Shown here piece by piece: positions 17,181-26,351 of a stretch of 64,000 bases of DNA. The stretch is taken from contig NZ_JBMDYO010000001.1 of assembly GCF_049310885.1 (NCBI RefSeq), positions 434,001 to 498,000 on the forward strand. Reading direction: 5' to 3'. A program made the translations under genes and the position numbers. Source of the DNA: CAYZJV01 sp049310885. Its GTDB lineage: Bacteria; Spirochaetota; Spirochaetia; Sphaerochaetales; Sphaerochaetaceae. The notes beneath the pieces were generated by a model that was not told where the DNA came from, ran no database searches, and was given only the letters and a program-made list of their open reading frames with translations. Each line of letters opens with the position of its first letter. Position 1 is the first letter of the stretch.

Positions 17181-18696
17181 CGCAGTTCTTACCAGCTGTC
17201 TTGGCATCGTACATTGCCGTATCAGCCCTATCGATGAGTGTCGTAGCCGATTCCCCCTTACGATGTTCGGCCACACCGAGACTGATCGTACAATGGATCT
17301 TCCCATCGAAGCGACGATTTTCGACCTCCTGCCTCAAGCGTTCGGCAACGAGATATCCATCTTCAAGCGAACACTCAGGGAGCAATACCAGTAACTCATC
17401 CCCTCCCCAACGGGAAATGATCCCACTATTCCCAAGAGCCTCTTCGAGCGTCTTTGTGATATGAACCAGTACGCGGTCACCTATCAAGTGCCCAAAAGTA
17501 TCATTAATCTCTTTAAACCCATCCAAATCTATACCAATCACGCAGAAGGGATTTCCTTTTGTCTCATGGGCATCGATTGCTTCTTCAATCTCCTCGCTGC
17601 AAAGATGACGATTCATAATTCCAGTAAGGGAATCCTTTCCCAACATCTGCTGGAGCTGGGCAGTCCTCTGTTGGACCTGCACGGATAGTTCATCGACCAT
17701 CTGTTGATGCATCTGGTCGTTCATCTTGGTTTTCTTGACCAATTGGTGATCAATGAGGAGCGCAATCGCCATGATTACAAAAACTACTGACAGGCTGATG
17801 ATTATGGAACGATCGAATGCCGCCATAGCAGTAGGAGTATGGGATAATATGCCCAAAGTCATAGAAAAATTGTCAGTCTGTGCGAACGAGACTAATGCAT
17901 CGTTCTTTCGCTGGAGCCGAAGACCTCCGAATAGAGTCGAATCTCCCGTCGTTTTTCCGTACAACTCTCCATATACTGGAAGATCGGATACATTGGTGAC
18001 AGTTGCTAATAGCGGTGACATCAGATGTGCTTCATGCGGGTTGTTCCAAATTGCAAACAGCTGTCCCGTATGGTCGTATAATATCGCAGAAACCAAACCT
18101 GGCGATAATCCAATGTCAAGGAGATCGAAAAATTGCTCGGTCTCTATGACTAAGGCAACCAAAGCTTTCTGCTGAGCATCCCTATCGGACAAGCTGCGAC
18201 TCATGATCAGATGCTTTGCTCCATGGTCACTGAATGTGGTCAATGCAAACGGAAGGCCTTGCTGGAAATGGATATCGATTAACGTCTGTCTAACCTGTTC
18301 CAATGCTTCGAAATCGGAAGGATAACTACTGTAGAGTTTTTCTCCCTCGACCGAAAGTAGACACACTCCCTCGATATCTTCATGAAGAAATAGTTGCTGC
18401 CGTACGGTCTGTCCCACAAATTCCTGATCCACAGGATCATCGAGATCGACTGTAGAAGCCGTCAATTCCAGCATCCGCAAGGTCAATTCAAATGTATTGA
18501 GCTTACTGGATATTTTCTCTGCCAACAAACCTGATTGCAATTGGAGAAGGTCATCCACTCCCTCCAATTCTACTCTTCGCTGATTGAAGAGAAGCACCGA
18601 AAGCAATACCAAAAGGAGTATGAAAACAATGATTGGCAAGAGATAGAGTCGGAGATAAAGGTTGTTTCCCGAAGCCGAGGTAGCTTTCCTACTCAT
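17173..18696 (-). CDS. Membrane diguanylate cyclase (periplasmic sensor + GGDEF), no I-site
   Basis: The start at 18696 overlaps the stop of the upstream DctP gene by eight bases (ATGAGTAG), giving 507 residues. A transmembrane helix near residues 17-38 is followed by a periplasmic region of about 230 residues, a second helix near 280-300, a short coiled coil (VDELSVQVQQRTAQLQQM) and a GGDEF domain. The active-site loop reads RWGGDEL, with Leu replacing Phe. The inhibitory RxxD site is absent: the equivalent residues are GNSG. It should make c-di-GMP without product feedback. The overlap suggests that the DctP protein is its ligand-binding partner. Confidence 0.9.
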   Translation of the reverse strand: MSRKATSASGNNLYLRLYLLPIIVFILLLVLLSVLLFNQRRVELEGVDDLLQLQSGLLAEKISSKLNTFELTLRMLELTASTVDLDDPVDQEFVGQTVRQQLFLHEDIEGVCLLSVEGEKLYSSYPSDFEALEQVRQTLIDIHFQQGLPFALTTFSDHGAKHLIMSRSLSDRDAQQKALVALVIETEQFFDLLDIGLSPGLVSAILYDHTGQLFAIWNNPHEAHLMSPLLATVTNVSDLPVYGELYGKTTGDSTLFGGLRLQRKNDALVSFAQTDNFSMTLGILSHTPTAMAAFDRSIIISLSVVFVIMAIALLIDHQLVKKTKMNDQMHQQMVDELSVQVQQRTAQLQQMLGKDSLTGIMNRHLCSEEIEEAIDAHETKGNPFCVIGIDLDGFKEINDTFGHLIGDRVLVHITKTLEEALGNSGIISRWGGDELLVLLPECSLEDGYLVAERLRQEVENRRFDGKIHCTISLGVAEHRKGESATTLIDRADTAMYDAKTAGKNCVR

Positions 18697-19750
18697 AATT
18701 CGCACCACCAGCTGAATCATTCTGCTGGATATAGGTTGTGAAATCACGATACAAATCTGAGGCTATACCCATCTGGCGAGCAATGCCATCTTCATGAAGT
18801 TGTAGAGTCTGTCTAGTCTTCTCCAACTGTCCAGCTCCTACCACCGTAACAGTAAGGCCATTGCGCATCATAGCCAGCCGGGCAGAATTCTGTGCAATAG
18901 TAGCATTCCTTCTTGCTGTATCAACTACTTCGTCCCAAGCATCCAATATGATGGATTGGGTAGCAGAATCAAGACGATCCCAGAACAGTCCTGAAGCGAT
19001 GGGAATATATTGGGCGAAATATTGCCTATCTTCGTAGACTGAAGTGATACCCCGTTCCCATAATCTGGCACTTGCCAACGTCTCATAAGAGGTAAGCACA
19101 CCATCTACAGTACCCCTATCGAGGGCATTGGGAAAGTCTGACCAAGCAATCGTAATCGGTTGTGCACCTAACGCCTCGATACGGAGAGAATTGCCCACTC
19201 CTCCCGCCACTCTGATTTGTTTTCCAAGAAAATCGGATGGCCGTTTGATCGCATTGGTTGTACTGAATATATGGGTATGGCCAAGATCAATCCAGCGACC
19301 AAGCACTTTCACATCCAGGACCCTCTCAATAGTAGAAATCAGACGATCGCCAATCGGACTCTCCATGAGCCCGTAAGTGAAAGATGCATCACGTCCATAC
19401 ATGGAGGGGAGAAGGAAAAGCCCAACTTCAGGAACGTAACGATCGAATTGCCACGAACCCGGAACGGCGATCTCAACCTTTCCTTGTGCCAGAGCTCGAA
19501 AAATATCTGTATCACGAAAGAGAGATGCAGCAGGGAAAAATTGAATTTCATATCGTCCGGACAACTTATCTTCCAGTTTATCTGAGAAGAGTTGTACAGC
19601 CTTAGCTTGAACATGAGAGGCCGTATTCTCCACCGAAATACGTATGATTGGTAAAGTTTTAGCCTCCAATGGAATACACAGGAAAATACCTATTATGAGC
19701 ACAATATTACGTACATAGAATTTCCGATTCTTAGCGTCTTTGCCGTACAT
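18689..19750 (-). CDS. DctP-type TRAP solute-binding protein
   Basis: The 353-residue protein has an N-terminal signal (VRNIVLIIGIFLCIPLEA). The DctP pattern follows: VENTASHVQAKAVQLFSDKLEDKL, YEIQFFPAASLF, DIFRALAQGKVEIAVPG, the conserved Arg in GKQIRVAGG and DGVLTSYETL. These proteins bind organic acids for TRAP transporters, yet no DctQ or DctM gene is present. Instead the gene overlaps a membrane diguanylate cyclase, so a sensory role is likely. The ribosome site is weak (GGAG 13 bases or GGAA 4 bases upstream), so the exact start is less certain. Confidence 0.87.
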   Translation of the reverse strand: MYGKDAKNRKFYVRNIVLIIGIFLCIPLEAKTLPIIRISVENTASHVQAKAVQLFSDKLEDKLSGRYEIQFFPAASLFRDTDIFRALAQGKVEIAVPGSWQFDRYVPEVGLFLLPSMYGRDASFTYGLMESPIGDRLISTIERVLDVKVLGRWIDLGHTHIFSTTNAIKRPSDFLGKQIRVAGGVGNSLRIEALGAQPITIAWSDFPNALDRGTVDGVLTSYETLASARLWERGITSVYEDRQYFAQYIPIASGLFWDRLDSATQSIILDAWDEVVDTARRNATIAQNSARLAMMRNGLTVTVVGAGQLEKTRQTLQLHEDGIARQMGIASDLYRDFTTYIQQNDSAGGANYE

Positions 19751-19814
19751 AGCTTCCGGGTAACTCCAATAAATTGATTGGAATCATCATATCATCTCAG
19801 GACCTGGAAGAAAA

Positions 19815-19829
19815 GTCATAACGTATGAC
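19815..19829. promoter_or_regulatory. Inverted repeat between divergent dctP-like and DUF362 genes
   Basis: GTCATA-ACG-TATGAC is a perfect 6-base inverted repeat with a 3-base spacer in the 137-base divergent spacer. It is overlapped by a second palindrome, GTATG-A-CATAC. Size and position suit a dimeric regulator acting on one or both genes. Confidence 0.4.
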
Positions 19830-19887
19830 ATACCACAAGTCGTTCCAAAAAAATCCAACAATTGATACTATGCCCTAAGGGGGATAT

Positions 19888-20985
19888 ATGGATACACGTG
19901 ACATCATTATGATATATGGGGCCGATCCGGAGATTATGACACTTCGCTTGCTACAAGAGAGCGATATCGCCAATATGGTCAGCCCTTCAACTAGAATTGT
20001 ACTAAAACCTAATTTGGTGGTACCTAGCGATGCTAGCGAGGGAGCGACCACTCATCCCCAGATTGTCGAGGCTTGCATCCGCTACTTCAAGTCAATGGGT
20101 TGTAATAATATTGCCATAGTAGAGAGTGCCTGGGTGGGAGCAAGTACAGAAGATGGATTCAAAGCCCATGGATACAACTCATTCGTACAAAAGTACAAGG
20201 TTGATCTCATTGATGTGAAAAGGGATTCCTACACAAAAATTTCTGCCCACGGCTACGAAATCGAAGTCTCTGACGCGATCCTCGCTGCCGACATTCTCAT
20301 AAATCTACCGGTGCTTAAAGGTCATTGCCAAACTACGATGACTTGTGCACTTAAGAATATGAAAGGATGTATCAGTGACTTATCCAAACGAAAATTTCAC
20401 TCGTGGGGCCTTCATGAACCGATTGCTGTGCTCAACACGATCAGATGTGCCGATTTGGTGCTTGTCGATAGCTTGAATGGAGATTTGGATTTTGAGGAGG
20501 GAGGTAATCCTGTACAGACAAATAGGATGTTTGTTGGTCGAGATAGTGTATTGGTAGATACATACGCAGCAAATCTCATGGGCTTCGAGAGCGAAGAGGT
20601 AGAATATATCGATATTGCCAGGCAATTGGGAGTAGGGAGTGCCGATATTGAGTCAGCAAGGATAATTGAGCTTAATGCCGATGTTGCGATTCCCATGCCA
20701 AGGCCTTCCCATAGGGTACAATCGTTGGCGACCCACACCATTGCCTCATCCGCATGCAGTGCCTGTTATGGCAATCTCATTCATGCTCTTGCTCGTCTTC
20801 AGGAACGTGGCACACTTGGAAAGCTCGGAAGAAAGGTACATATAGGACAGGACTATAAAGGAAAATCGGGGTGCGGCATAGGTGTCGGAATCTGCACCAA
20901 TGGTTTAAACCAATCTCTTCCAGGATGTCCGCCTAAAGCTCTCGATATGGTCAAATTCCTAGAAAAATTGGCACAAGAAGATTAA
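19888..20985 (+). CDS. DUF362 domain protein with cysteine-rich C-terminus
   Basis: This 365-residue protein has the DUF362 hallmarks: VLKPNLVVPSDASEGATTHP near residue 42, ILINLPVLKGHCQTTMTCALKNMKGCIS near 135, and a LVDSLNG segment. The C-terminal 85 residues contain seven cysteines (SACSACYGN, GKSGCGIGVGIC, PGCPP) that could bind an iron-sulfur cluster or zinc. DUF362 proteins are poorly characterised and often annotated as iron-sulfur proteins. The start has AAGGGGG upstream. It is transcribed divergently from the DctP/cyclase pair. Confidence 0.85.
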   Translation: MDTRDIIMIYGADPEIMTLRLLQESDIANMVSPSTRIVLKPNLVVPSDASEGATTHPQIVEACIRYFKSMGCNNIAIVESAWVGASTEDGFKAHGYNSFVQKYKVDLIDVKRDSYTKISAHGYEIEVSDAILAADILINLPVLKGHCQTTMTCALKNMKGCISDLSKRKFHSWGLHEPIAVLNTIRCADLVLVDSLNGDLDFEEGGNPVQTNRMFVGRDSVLVDTYAANLMGFESEEVEYIDIARQLGVGSADIESARIIELNADVAIPMPRPSHRVQSLATHTIASSACSACYGNLIHALARLQERGTLGKLGRKVHIGQDYKGKSGCGIGVGICTNGLNQSLPGCPPKALDMVKFLEKLAQED

Positions 20986-21015
20986 ATCGAGAATTAAAGC
21001 CTTCAATTTTGTGGA

Positions 21016-21044
21016 TTGCACCCGCAGGGGCTTACCGCTACTAT
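21016..21044 (+). promoter_or_regulatory. Promoter of the MFS transporter
   Basis: TTGCAC (21016-21021), a 17-base spacer and TACTAT (21039-21044). The predicted transcript start is about 21051, directly before the ATG at 21052. Confidence 0.5.
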
Positions 21045-21051
21045 AAGGACC

Positions 21052-22323
21052 ATGAACGAATCACAATCCCAAGGGATAAAAGGGATGATACACCTCTACA
21101 GGGGTCTTCCCAAACCAGTTTATGCACTCTTCATAGCGACCATCATGAATGGACTCGGTATCTTTGTATATCCGTTCATGGTACTCTTGCTCACACAACA
21201 CTTGGGGTATAGTGATGCATGGACAGGCATATTCATGTCCCTCTCTGCCCTTGCGTACCTACCGGGATCCTTTATCGGAGGGAAATTAGCAGATAAAATA
21301 GGCCGAAAAAAGGTAATGATCTTTAGCCAATTGCTTGCTAGTGCCATGTTTGTGATTTGCGGATTCCTCGGGAAATCCCATCTGGTTCCCCTATTCATAT
21401 TCCTTAATCTCATGTTCGATGGTGCTACCGATCCCGCCAGAAGTGCACTCATGACCGATATCACGACCCAAGAGAACCGGCAAGTAAGTTTCTCCCTCAA
21501 TTATCTCGGATTCAATATCGGATTTGCCGTGGGACCGGTTGTCGCGGGGTTGTTCTTCTATTCTGCTCCCAGCTGGCTGTTCTTCGGTAACGCCATCGCA
21601 GCAACCGTGGCAATTATGTATGTTGCTATTACGGTTCCCGAATCAAAACCGGACCAAGAGGCTATTGAAGCAAGCTATCATACCGACTCGACTGAAAAAG
21701 CTCATGATGGAGGCTGGTTGAGTGCTCTTTTGTCCAGACCAAGGCTACTGATCCTAGCATTATGTATAACCTTCTTCAGTTTCTCCTATAGCCAGTCCCT
21801 TTTTGCCCTTCCGCTCTATACCACGCAACTCTATGGTGAAGCAGGGGCTACACTCTATGGTTCCATCATGAGCTTGAATGCCATTGTCGTTGTTGCAAGC
21901 AACGCATTCCTAGTGATGGCATTACGGCGGTATCATCCTCTGAGGAATATTGCCATCGCGGGTGTACTCTATGCGATAGGATTCTCGTGTTTGGGTCTTG
22001 TGCAGACACCTATCTGGTTCTATGTACTGGCAACAGTGTATACCCTTGGTGAAGTGATCGATGCAACAAACACACATTACTATATTGCTAACAATACTCC
22101 TATAAGCCATAGGGCTCGATTCAGTGCTGTCCTTCCTGTGATCATGGGCACAGGACATGCAATTGCCCCGTTAATAGGAGGACAAGTCAGTACAAGATAC
22201 GGCTTGGATGTCCTTTGGGTTATCGTAGGTATCACTGCGGCACTCGGGACTTTAGGAATTCTCATACTATACTGGACAGAAGATCCCGAATCTCGCAAAA
22301 AGAATCTCCGAAAAATCCCTTGA
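21052..22323 (+). CDS. Major facilitator superfamily transporter
   Basis: The protein has 423 residues from the ATG at 21052, which lies seven bases after a TACTAT hexamer. A second candidate ATG at 21085 has CAAGGG nine bases upstream and gives a more typical MFS N-terminus (MIHLYRGLPKPVYALF). Twelve hydrophobic segments are evident, with the MFS loop signature GGKLADKIGRKKVMIF between helices 2 and 3. It is probably a drug or metabolite exporter, but the substrate cannot be assigned. It stands alone between DUF362 and the small XRE gene. Confidence 0.88.
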   Translation: MNESQSQGIKGMIHLYRGLPKPVYALFIATIMNGLGIFVYPFMVLLLTQHLGYSDAWTGIFMSLSALAYLPGSFIGGKLADKIGRKKVMIFSQLLASAMFVICGFLGKSHLVPLFIFLNLMFDGATDPARSALMTDITTQENRQVSFSLNYLGFNIGFAVGPVVAGLFFYSAPSWLFFGNAIAATVAIMYVAITVPESKPDQEAIEASYHTDSTEKAHDGGWLSALLSRPRLLILALCITFFSFSYSQSLFALPLYTTQLYGEAGATLYGSIMSLNAIVVVASNAFLVMALRRYHPLRNIAIAGVLYAIGFSCLGLVQTPIWFYVLATVYTLGEVIDATNTHYYIANNTPISHRARFSAVLPVIMGTGHAIAPLIGGQVSTRYGLDVLWVIVGITAALGTLGILILYWTEDPESRKKNLRKIP

Positions 22324-22455
22324 TCCTCCTATCCAAGACCTATTTTGGTACGCAATCCATTTTTGTATAAAATTTAGATAACTTCAAACTCTAAAAATAA
22401 TTAGGGTTAACTGGTTTAGTATCTTCCATAATCAGGCAAAAATGGGTTGAACCAC

Positions 22456-22484
22456 TTTACACAAATTTAATTCAACCGTATTGT
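22456..22484 (+). promoter_or_regulatory. Promoter of the small XRE gene, leaderless arrangement
   Basis: TTTACA (22456-22461), a 17-base spacer and TATTGT (22479-22484). Only six bases (TATGAC) separate the -10 from the ATG, so the transcript should begin at or next to the start codon. Confidence 0.5.
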
Positions 22485-22490
22485 TATGAC

Positions 22491-22709
22491 ATGGATGTAG
22501 GAAAAGCGATACGGGATTTGAGAGTCAAGGCTGGATACTCACAGGACAAGCTTGTTGTGCAAACAGGTATTTCACGTAGCCAGCTATACTTTATCGAATC
22601 TGGACGTTGCGTTCCAAGAGTCGAAACCATGGAGAAAATTGCGTCTGTGCTCAACATGCGTGTCTCGGATATCATAATTTTCGCCGAGACACATTATCCT
22701 TCAACATAA
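22491..22709 (+). CDS. Small XRE-family transcriptional regulator
   Basis: The 72 residues make up just one Cro/CI helix-turn-helix domain: IRDLRVKAGYSQDKLVVQTG, then SRSQLYFIESGRCVPRVETMEKIA. There is no effector domain. No Shine-Dalgarno precedes the ATG, and a TATTGT hexamer stops six bases upstream, so translation from a leaderless mRNA is likely. The gene is followed by a structured region ending in an intrinsic terminator, which could be its 3' UTR or a separate small RNA. Confidence 0.87.
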   Translation: MDVGKAIRDLRVKAGYSQDKLVVQTGISRSQLYFIESGRCVPRVETMEKIASVLNMRVSDIIIFAETHYPST

Positions 22710-22747
22710 TTCAGTTATATTGGGATACGGTACAGATATATTCGCCA

Positions 22748-22934
22748 GGTTTGCAGGATCTTGGGCAACGGCCTCGGAAAAGGAGGATTGGGAGTCTGCT
22801 GCATGGCTAAACCGAAATGTGTCTCCCTAGGACCCTGTTGCAGAAGTGGAAACATCGCCCACAATTGGTGCAACATACGAAATGAAGCTGCCGCCAAGGT
22901 TTCACACCCCGAGCGACAGCTTCTAATTTTTTTT
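22748..22934 (+). ncRNA. Candidate structured small RNA (or long structured 3' UTR of the XRE gene)
   Basis: About 187 bases fold into three successive hairpins. In the first, GGTTT/AAACC (22748-22752, 22809-22813) closes GCAGGATC/GAGTCTGC, with an inner CCTC/GAGG. In the second, GTTGCA/TGCAAC (22837-22842, 22869-22874) encloses GTGG/CCAC. The third is a terminator. A TATATT at 22737-22742 would place the 5' end at the foot of hairpin 1, though the -35 is poor. There is no convincing reading frame with a ribosome site. I find no SRP, tmRNA, RNase P or riboswitch core sequence. GGA triplets occur in two hairpin loops, a feature of CsrA-binding RNAs, but this is only suggestive. Confidence 0.5.
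22884..22934 (+). terminator. Strong intrinsic terminator, plus strand
   Basis: GAAGCTG-C-CGC (22884-22894) pairs with GCG-A-CAGCTTC (22913-22923). TAA and then eight T residues (22927-22934) follow. On the minus strand no T-run follows the stem, so it works mainly for plus-strand transcripts. Confidence 0.8.
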
Positions 22935-22945
22935 GCCTGGCTGAT

Positions 22946-24619
22946 CTAATCGATAACCTCTTCGATCATCTCTTCGATAGAGGCACCAGGAGCTACCATC
23001 GGATAGACTTTGTTATCCAAAGGTATTTCACAGTCGATAACTACAGGACTCTTCAAGGAGATGGCAGCCGACAAGATCGCTTTTGGATCATCCTGCGCGC
23101 CCATCTTCATCCCTTTCACGCCATATGCTTGGGCAAGGGAGACCCAATCGATCTCTGTATCCAGTGTCGTCTCAGAATATCTCTCATCATAGAAAAGCGT
23201 CTGCCACTGCCGTACCATACCTAGGGTATGATTGTTCATGATCAGAATGATAACCGGTAATCGGTAACGTGCCATGGTCGCAAGTTCATTACAGTTCATC
23301 TTGAACGACCCATCTCCGGCAACATTCACTACCCGTTTGTCGGGATTTCCTACTTGGGCTCCGATAGCAGCTCCGGTACCATACCCCATCGTTCCTAATC
23401 CACCAGAGGTGAGGAAACGACTTTTTGGAGAATGATGATAGAATTGTGCAGCCCACATCTGGTGTTGCCCAACTTCGGTTACAACAACGGCATCGTCAGG
23501 CATGACCACCGATAAAGCCCTAAGAATCTCAGCTGGCCTGCGTGTCTCTCCTGCGACCTTGACTGGATGCTCAACTTTCCATTTGGCAACTTGTTCCATC
23601 CATGCAGTATGAGAAAGAGGTTTATCCAACATAGCATTCAACTTGGAAAGGACAACTTTGATATCTCCAATCACATGATGGTATGTAACGATATTCTTGT
23701 TAATCTCGGCAGGATCGACATCGATATGGACAACTTTAGCTTTTTTAGCAAAGGTACTAGCCTTACTGACCACCCTATCACTAAACCGTGCACCAATCAC
23801 GACCAACAGATCACAGTTGCTTACCGCGATATTAGAGACTCTCGTACCGTGCATGCCGATCATCCCTGTGAAGCGTCGCTCTTCGGTATCGATCGATCCA
23901 TGTCCCATGAGCGATACTCCCATAGGGCAATCGAACTTTTCTAAGAACTCTGACAATTCAGCTTCAGCATGAGAGCGTAATACTCCCCCACCAACATACA
24001 ACATCGGACGACTTGCATCTTTGAGGAGTTTGATAGTTTTTTCTAGGGAACTTTTTCTCACCGAATCGGAGTCAGGTTTATCAGGTTGCACGACTTCGGC
24101 TTCATACGATGTGACTGCTGCTGTGATATCCTTAGGGATGTCGATCAATACCGGACCAGGACGCCCCTCTCGGGCAATCCTAAAGGCACTCCTGATCGTA
24201 TCGGCAAGTGTAGCTACATCCTTTACGATATAATTATGCTTGGTAATGGGCATGGTAATACCACTGATATCTACCTCTTGAAAACTATCCTTACCCAACA
24301 ACTGAGTAGGGACATTTCCGGTAAAGGCGACAACAGGAATAGAATCCATATAAGCTGTAGCCAATCCGGTGACCAAGTTCGTGGCACCGGGGCCACTGGT
24401 AGCGAATACGACACCCACTTTGCCTGTCGATCTTGCATATCCATCCGCTGCATGTGAGGCACCCTGTTCATGGCTAGTGAGGATATGGCGAATTGAATCC
24501 CGATTCTTGTATAAAGCATCGTAGATGTTGAGAACAGCGCCTCCAGGGAATCCAAACACAGTATCGACACCCTGTTCTTTGAGACAAGCGATAATAATTT
24601 CTGCTCCATTCAACTTCAT
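22946..24619 (-). CDS. ilvB: Acetolactate synthase large subunit
   Basis: This 557-residue ThDP enzyme condenses two pyruvates, or pyruvate with 2-ketobutyrate, in valine, leucine and isoleucine synthesis. Visible features are the catalytic glutamate in LTSHEQGASHAADGYAR near residue 47, FAD-site segments in the middle and the ThDP/Mg motif GDGSFKMNCNELATMARYRLP near 445. GGAG lies eight bases upstream of the ATG. It is the last gene of the operon, while its regulatory subunit IlvN is the first, an unusual separation. The adjacent plus-strand terminator ends 12 bases from its stop. Confidence 0.96.
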   Translation of the reverse strand: MKLNGAEIIIACLKEQGVDTVFGFPGGAVLNIYDALYKNRDSIRHILTSHEQGASHAADGYARSTGKVGVVFATSGPGATNLVTGLATAYMDSIPVVAFTGNVPTQLLGKDSFQEVDISGITMPITKHNYIVKDVATLADTIRSAFRIAREGRPGPVLIDIPKDITAAVTSYEAEVVQPDKPDSDSVRKSSLEKTIKLLKDASRPMLYVGGGVLRSHAEAELSEFLEKFDCPMGVSLMGHGSIDTEERRFTGMIGMHGTRVSNIAVSNCDLLVVIGARFSDRVVSKASTFAKKAKVVHIDVDPAEINKNIVTYHHVIGDIKVVLSKLNAMLDKPLSHTAWMEQVAKWKVEHPVKVAGETRRPAEILRALSVVMPDDAVVVTEVGQHQMWAAQFYHHSPKSRFLTSGGLGTMGYGTGAAIGAQVGNPDKRVVNVAGDGSFKMNCNELATMARYRLPVIILIMNNHTLGMVRQWQTLFYDERYSETTLDTEIDWVSLAQAYGVKGMKMGAQDDPKAILSAAISLKSPVVIDCEIPLDNKVYPMVAPGASIEEMIEEVID

Positions 24620-24680
24620 GCGACAATCTCCATCAGGTGGTCACCAAAGACCACCTGCAAATGCAGGGAACCTATCCCTG

Positions 24681-26351
24681 CTATCTATCTGCGAATACCG
24701 CTCCTGTAGCAGCACTCGTGACCTGTTTAGCATATCTGCCAAGATACCCGGTCGTAATCGGTGGTTGGGGAGCTTCCCAACCCTGCTTTCTCAGCTTCAG
24801 TTCCTCTTCATCTACAAGTAACGAGATAAGCCCCTTATCGATATCTATCTCGATGATATCTCCCTCTTTGACGAAGGCTATAGGACCACCTTCAGCAGCC
24901 TCAGGGGATACATGTCCAATAGAAGCTCCTCTGGTCGCACCACTGAAACGACCATCAGTAATCAAAGCGACATCCTTATCCAGACCCATACCAGCAATCG
25001 CGGATGTCGGTCCAAGCATTTCGCGCATTCCAGGACCACCCTTGGGTCCTTCATAGCGGATAACTACAACATCGCCCTTCTTTATTTGACCGCGATAGAT
25101 TGCGAGGCTCACATCTTCTTCCGATTCGAAGACTCGTGCCGGTCCACTGTGTTTAAGCATCTCGGGAGCAACCGCAGATCGTTTAACCACTGCCCCGTCA
25201 GGAGCGAGATTCCCACGAAGGACCGCTATACCACCTGTCTGACTGTAAGGATTATCGATCGGTCGTATGACCTCTTTATCGTAATTCATCGCTCCAGCAA
25301 TCTGGGCACCCATAGTCTTACCCGATACCGTGAGGGCTTCAGAATGGATTAGCTGTTTCTTATGCAACTCGGACATCACCGCCATGACACCACCAGCACG
25401 GTACAGGTCCTCAATATGGTAAGGCCCCGCGGGAGCTAAGTGGCAGAGATTCGGGGTTCTCTTGCTTACATCGTTGGCCATGAAAATATCCAGGTCAACT
25501 TGTGCTTCATGAGCAATCGCAGGTAGATGCAACATGCTATTTGTGCTACAACCCAATGCCATATCTACCGCAAGGGCATTTTCAAATGCCTGTGCTGTCA
25601 TGATATCTGAGGGCTTGATCTGTTTCTTATAGAGTTCCATAACCGCATAACCGGCCTCTTTTGCCAATCTATCGCGTTCAGCGTAGACAGCTGGGATAGT
25701 GCCATTACCAGGAAGTCCCATACCCAATGCTTCAGTGAGACAGTTCATGCTATTTGCAGTGAACATTCCGGAACACGACCCACAGGTGGGACATGCGGAA
25801 TTCTCGCAAGCGAGAAGTTCACTATCACTCATCTTGCCGGCAGCATGAGCGCCAACGGCTTCAAAGACACTAGTGAGATCTATAGCGCTCTTCTGCCCTG
25901 GAAGATGCCCGGCCAACATCGCACCTCCCGAGACAAAAACGGTCGGGATATTTATCCTTGCAGCAGCCATAAGCATGGCAGGGACAATCTTATCACAATT
26001 CGGTACCATGACCAGAGCATCAAATGGATGGGCTGTAGCCATGACTTCGACCGAATCAGCAATCAATTCCCTACTGGCAAGAGAGTATTTCATCCCTTTG
26101 TGCCCCATTGCGATACCATCACAAACTCCAATAACGGAGAACTCAATAGGAGTTCCACCAGCCGATCTCACTCCCGCTTTTACAGCATCGACAATCCTAT
26201 CCACATGGACATGTCCAGGGATGATCCCATTGGCTGAATTGACAATTCCTATCAATGGAGAAGAAATTTCCCTATCGGTCAATCCCAATGCTTTCATCAA
26301 TGAGCGATGTGGCGCTCTCGCGTTGCCGCTCTTCATCTGGTCGCTTCTCAT
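24681..26351 (-). CDS. ilvD: Dihydroxy-acid dehydratase
   Basis: The 556-residue iron-sulfur enzyme dehydrates dihydroxy acids to 2-keto acids in valine and isoleucine synthesis. Cluster and metal-binding cysteines are seen in [12 protein letters not shown] near residue 118 and in [20 protein letters not shown] near 190. Full length. It overlaps the end of ilvE by four bases (ATGA). A 61-base spacer separates it from ilvB. Confidence 0.97.
   Translation of the reverse strand: MRSDQMKSGNARAPHRSLMKALGLTDREISSPLIGIVNSANGIIPGHVHVDRIVDAVKAGVRSAGGTPIEFSVIGVCDGIAMGHKGMKYSLASRELIADSVEVMATAHPFDALVMVPNCDKIVPAMLMAAARINIPTVFVSGGAMLAGHLPGQKSAIDLTSVFEAVGAHAAGKMSDSELLACENSACPTCGSCSGMFTANSMNCLTEALGMGLPGNGTIPAVYAERDRLAKEAGYAVMELYKKQIKPSDIMTAQAFENALAVDMALGCSTNSMLHLPAIAHEAQVDLDIFMANDVSKRTPNLCHLAPAGPYHIEDLYRAGGVMAVMSELHKKQLIHSEALTVSGKTMGAQIAGAMNYDKEVIRPIDNPYSQTGGIAVLRGNLAPDGAVVKRSAVAPEMLKHSGPARVFESEEDVSLAIYRGQIKKGDVVVIRYEGPKGGPGMREMLGPTSAIAGMGLDKDVALITDGRFSGATRGASIGHVSPEAAEGGPIAFVKEGDIIEIDIDKGLISLLVDEEELKLRKQGWEAPQPPITTGYLGRYAKQVTSAATGAVFADR

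Noticed and set aside
22748..22934. 6S RNA, SRP RNA, tmRNA, RNase P RNA or a riboswitch
   Set aside because: None of the conserved cores I looked for is present. The RNA forms separate hairpins rather than a 6S-like rod, and no gene follows that a riboswitch could control.
22761..22949. Open frame of 62 codons in the gap before ilvB
   Set aside because: There is no ribosome site, the composition is unusual, and it runs through the terminator hairpin and its T-run into the ilvB stop. The stretch is better explained as structured RNA.
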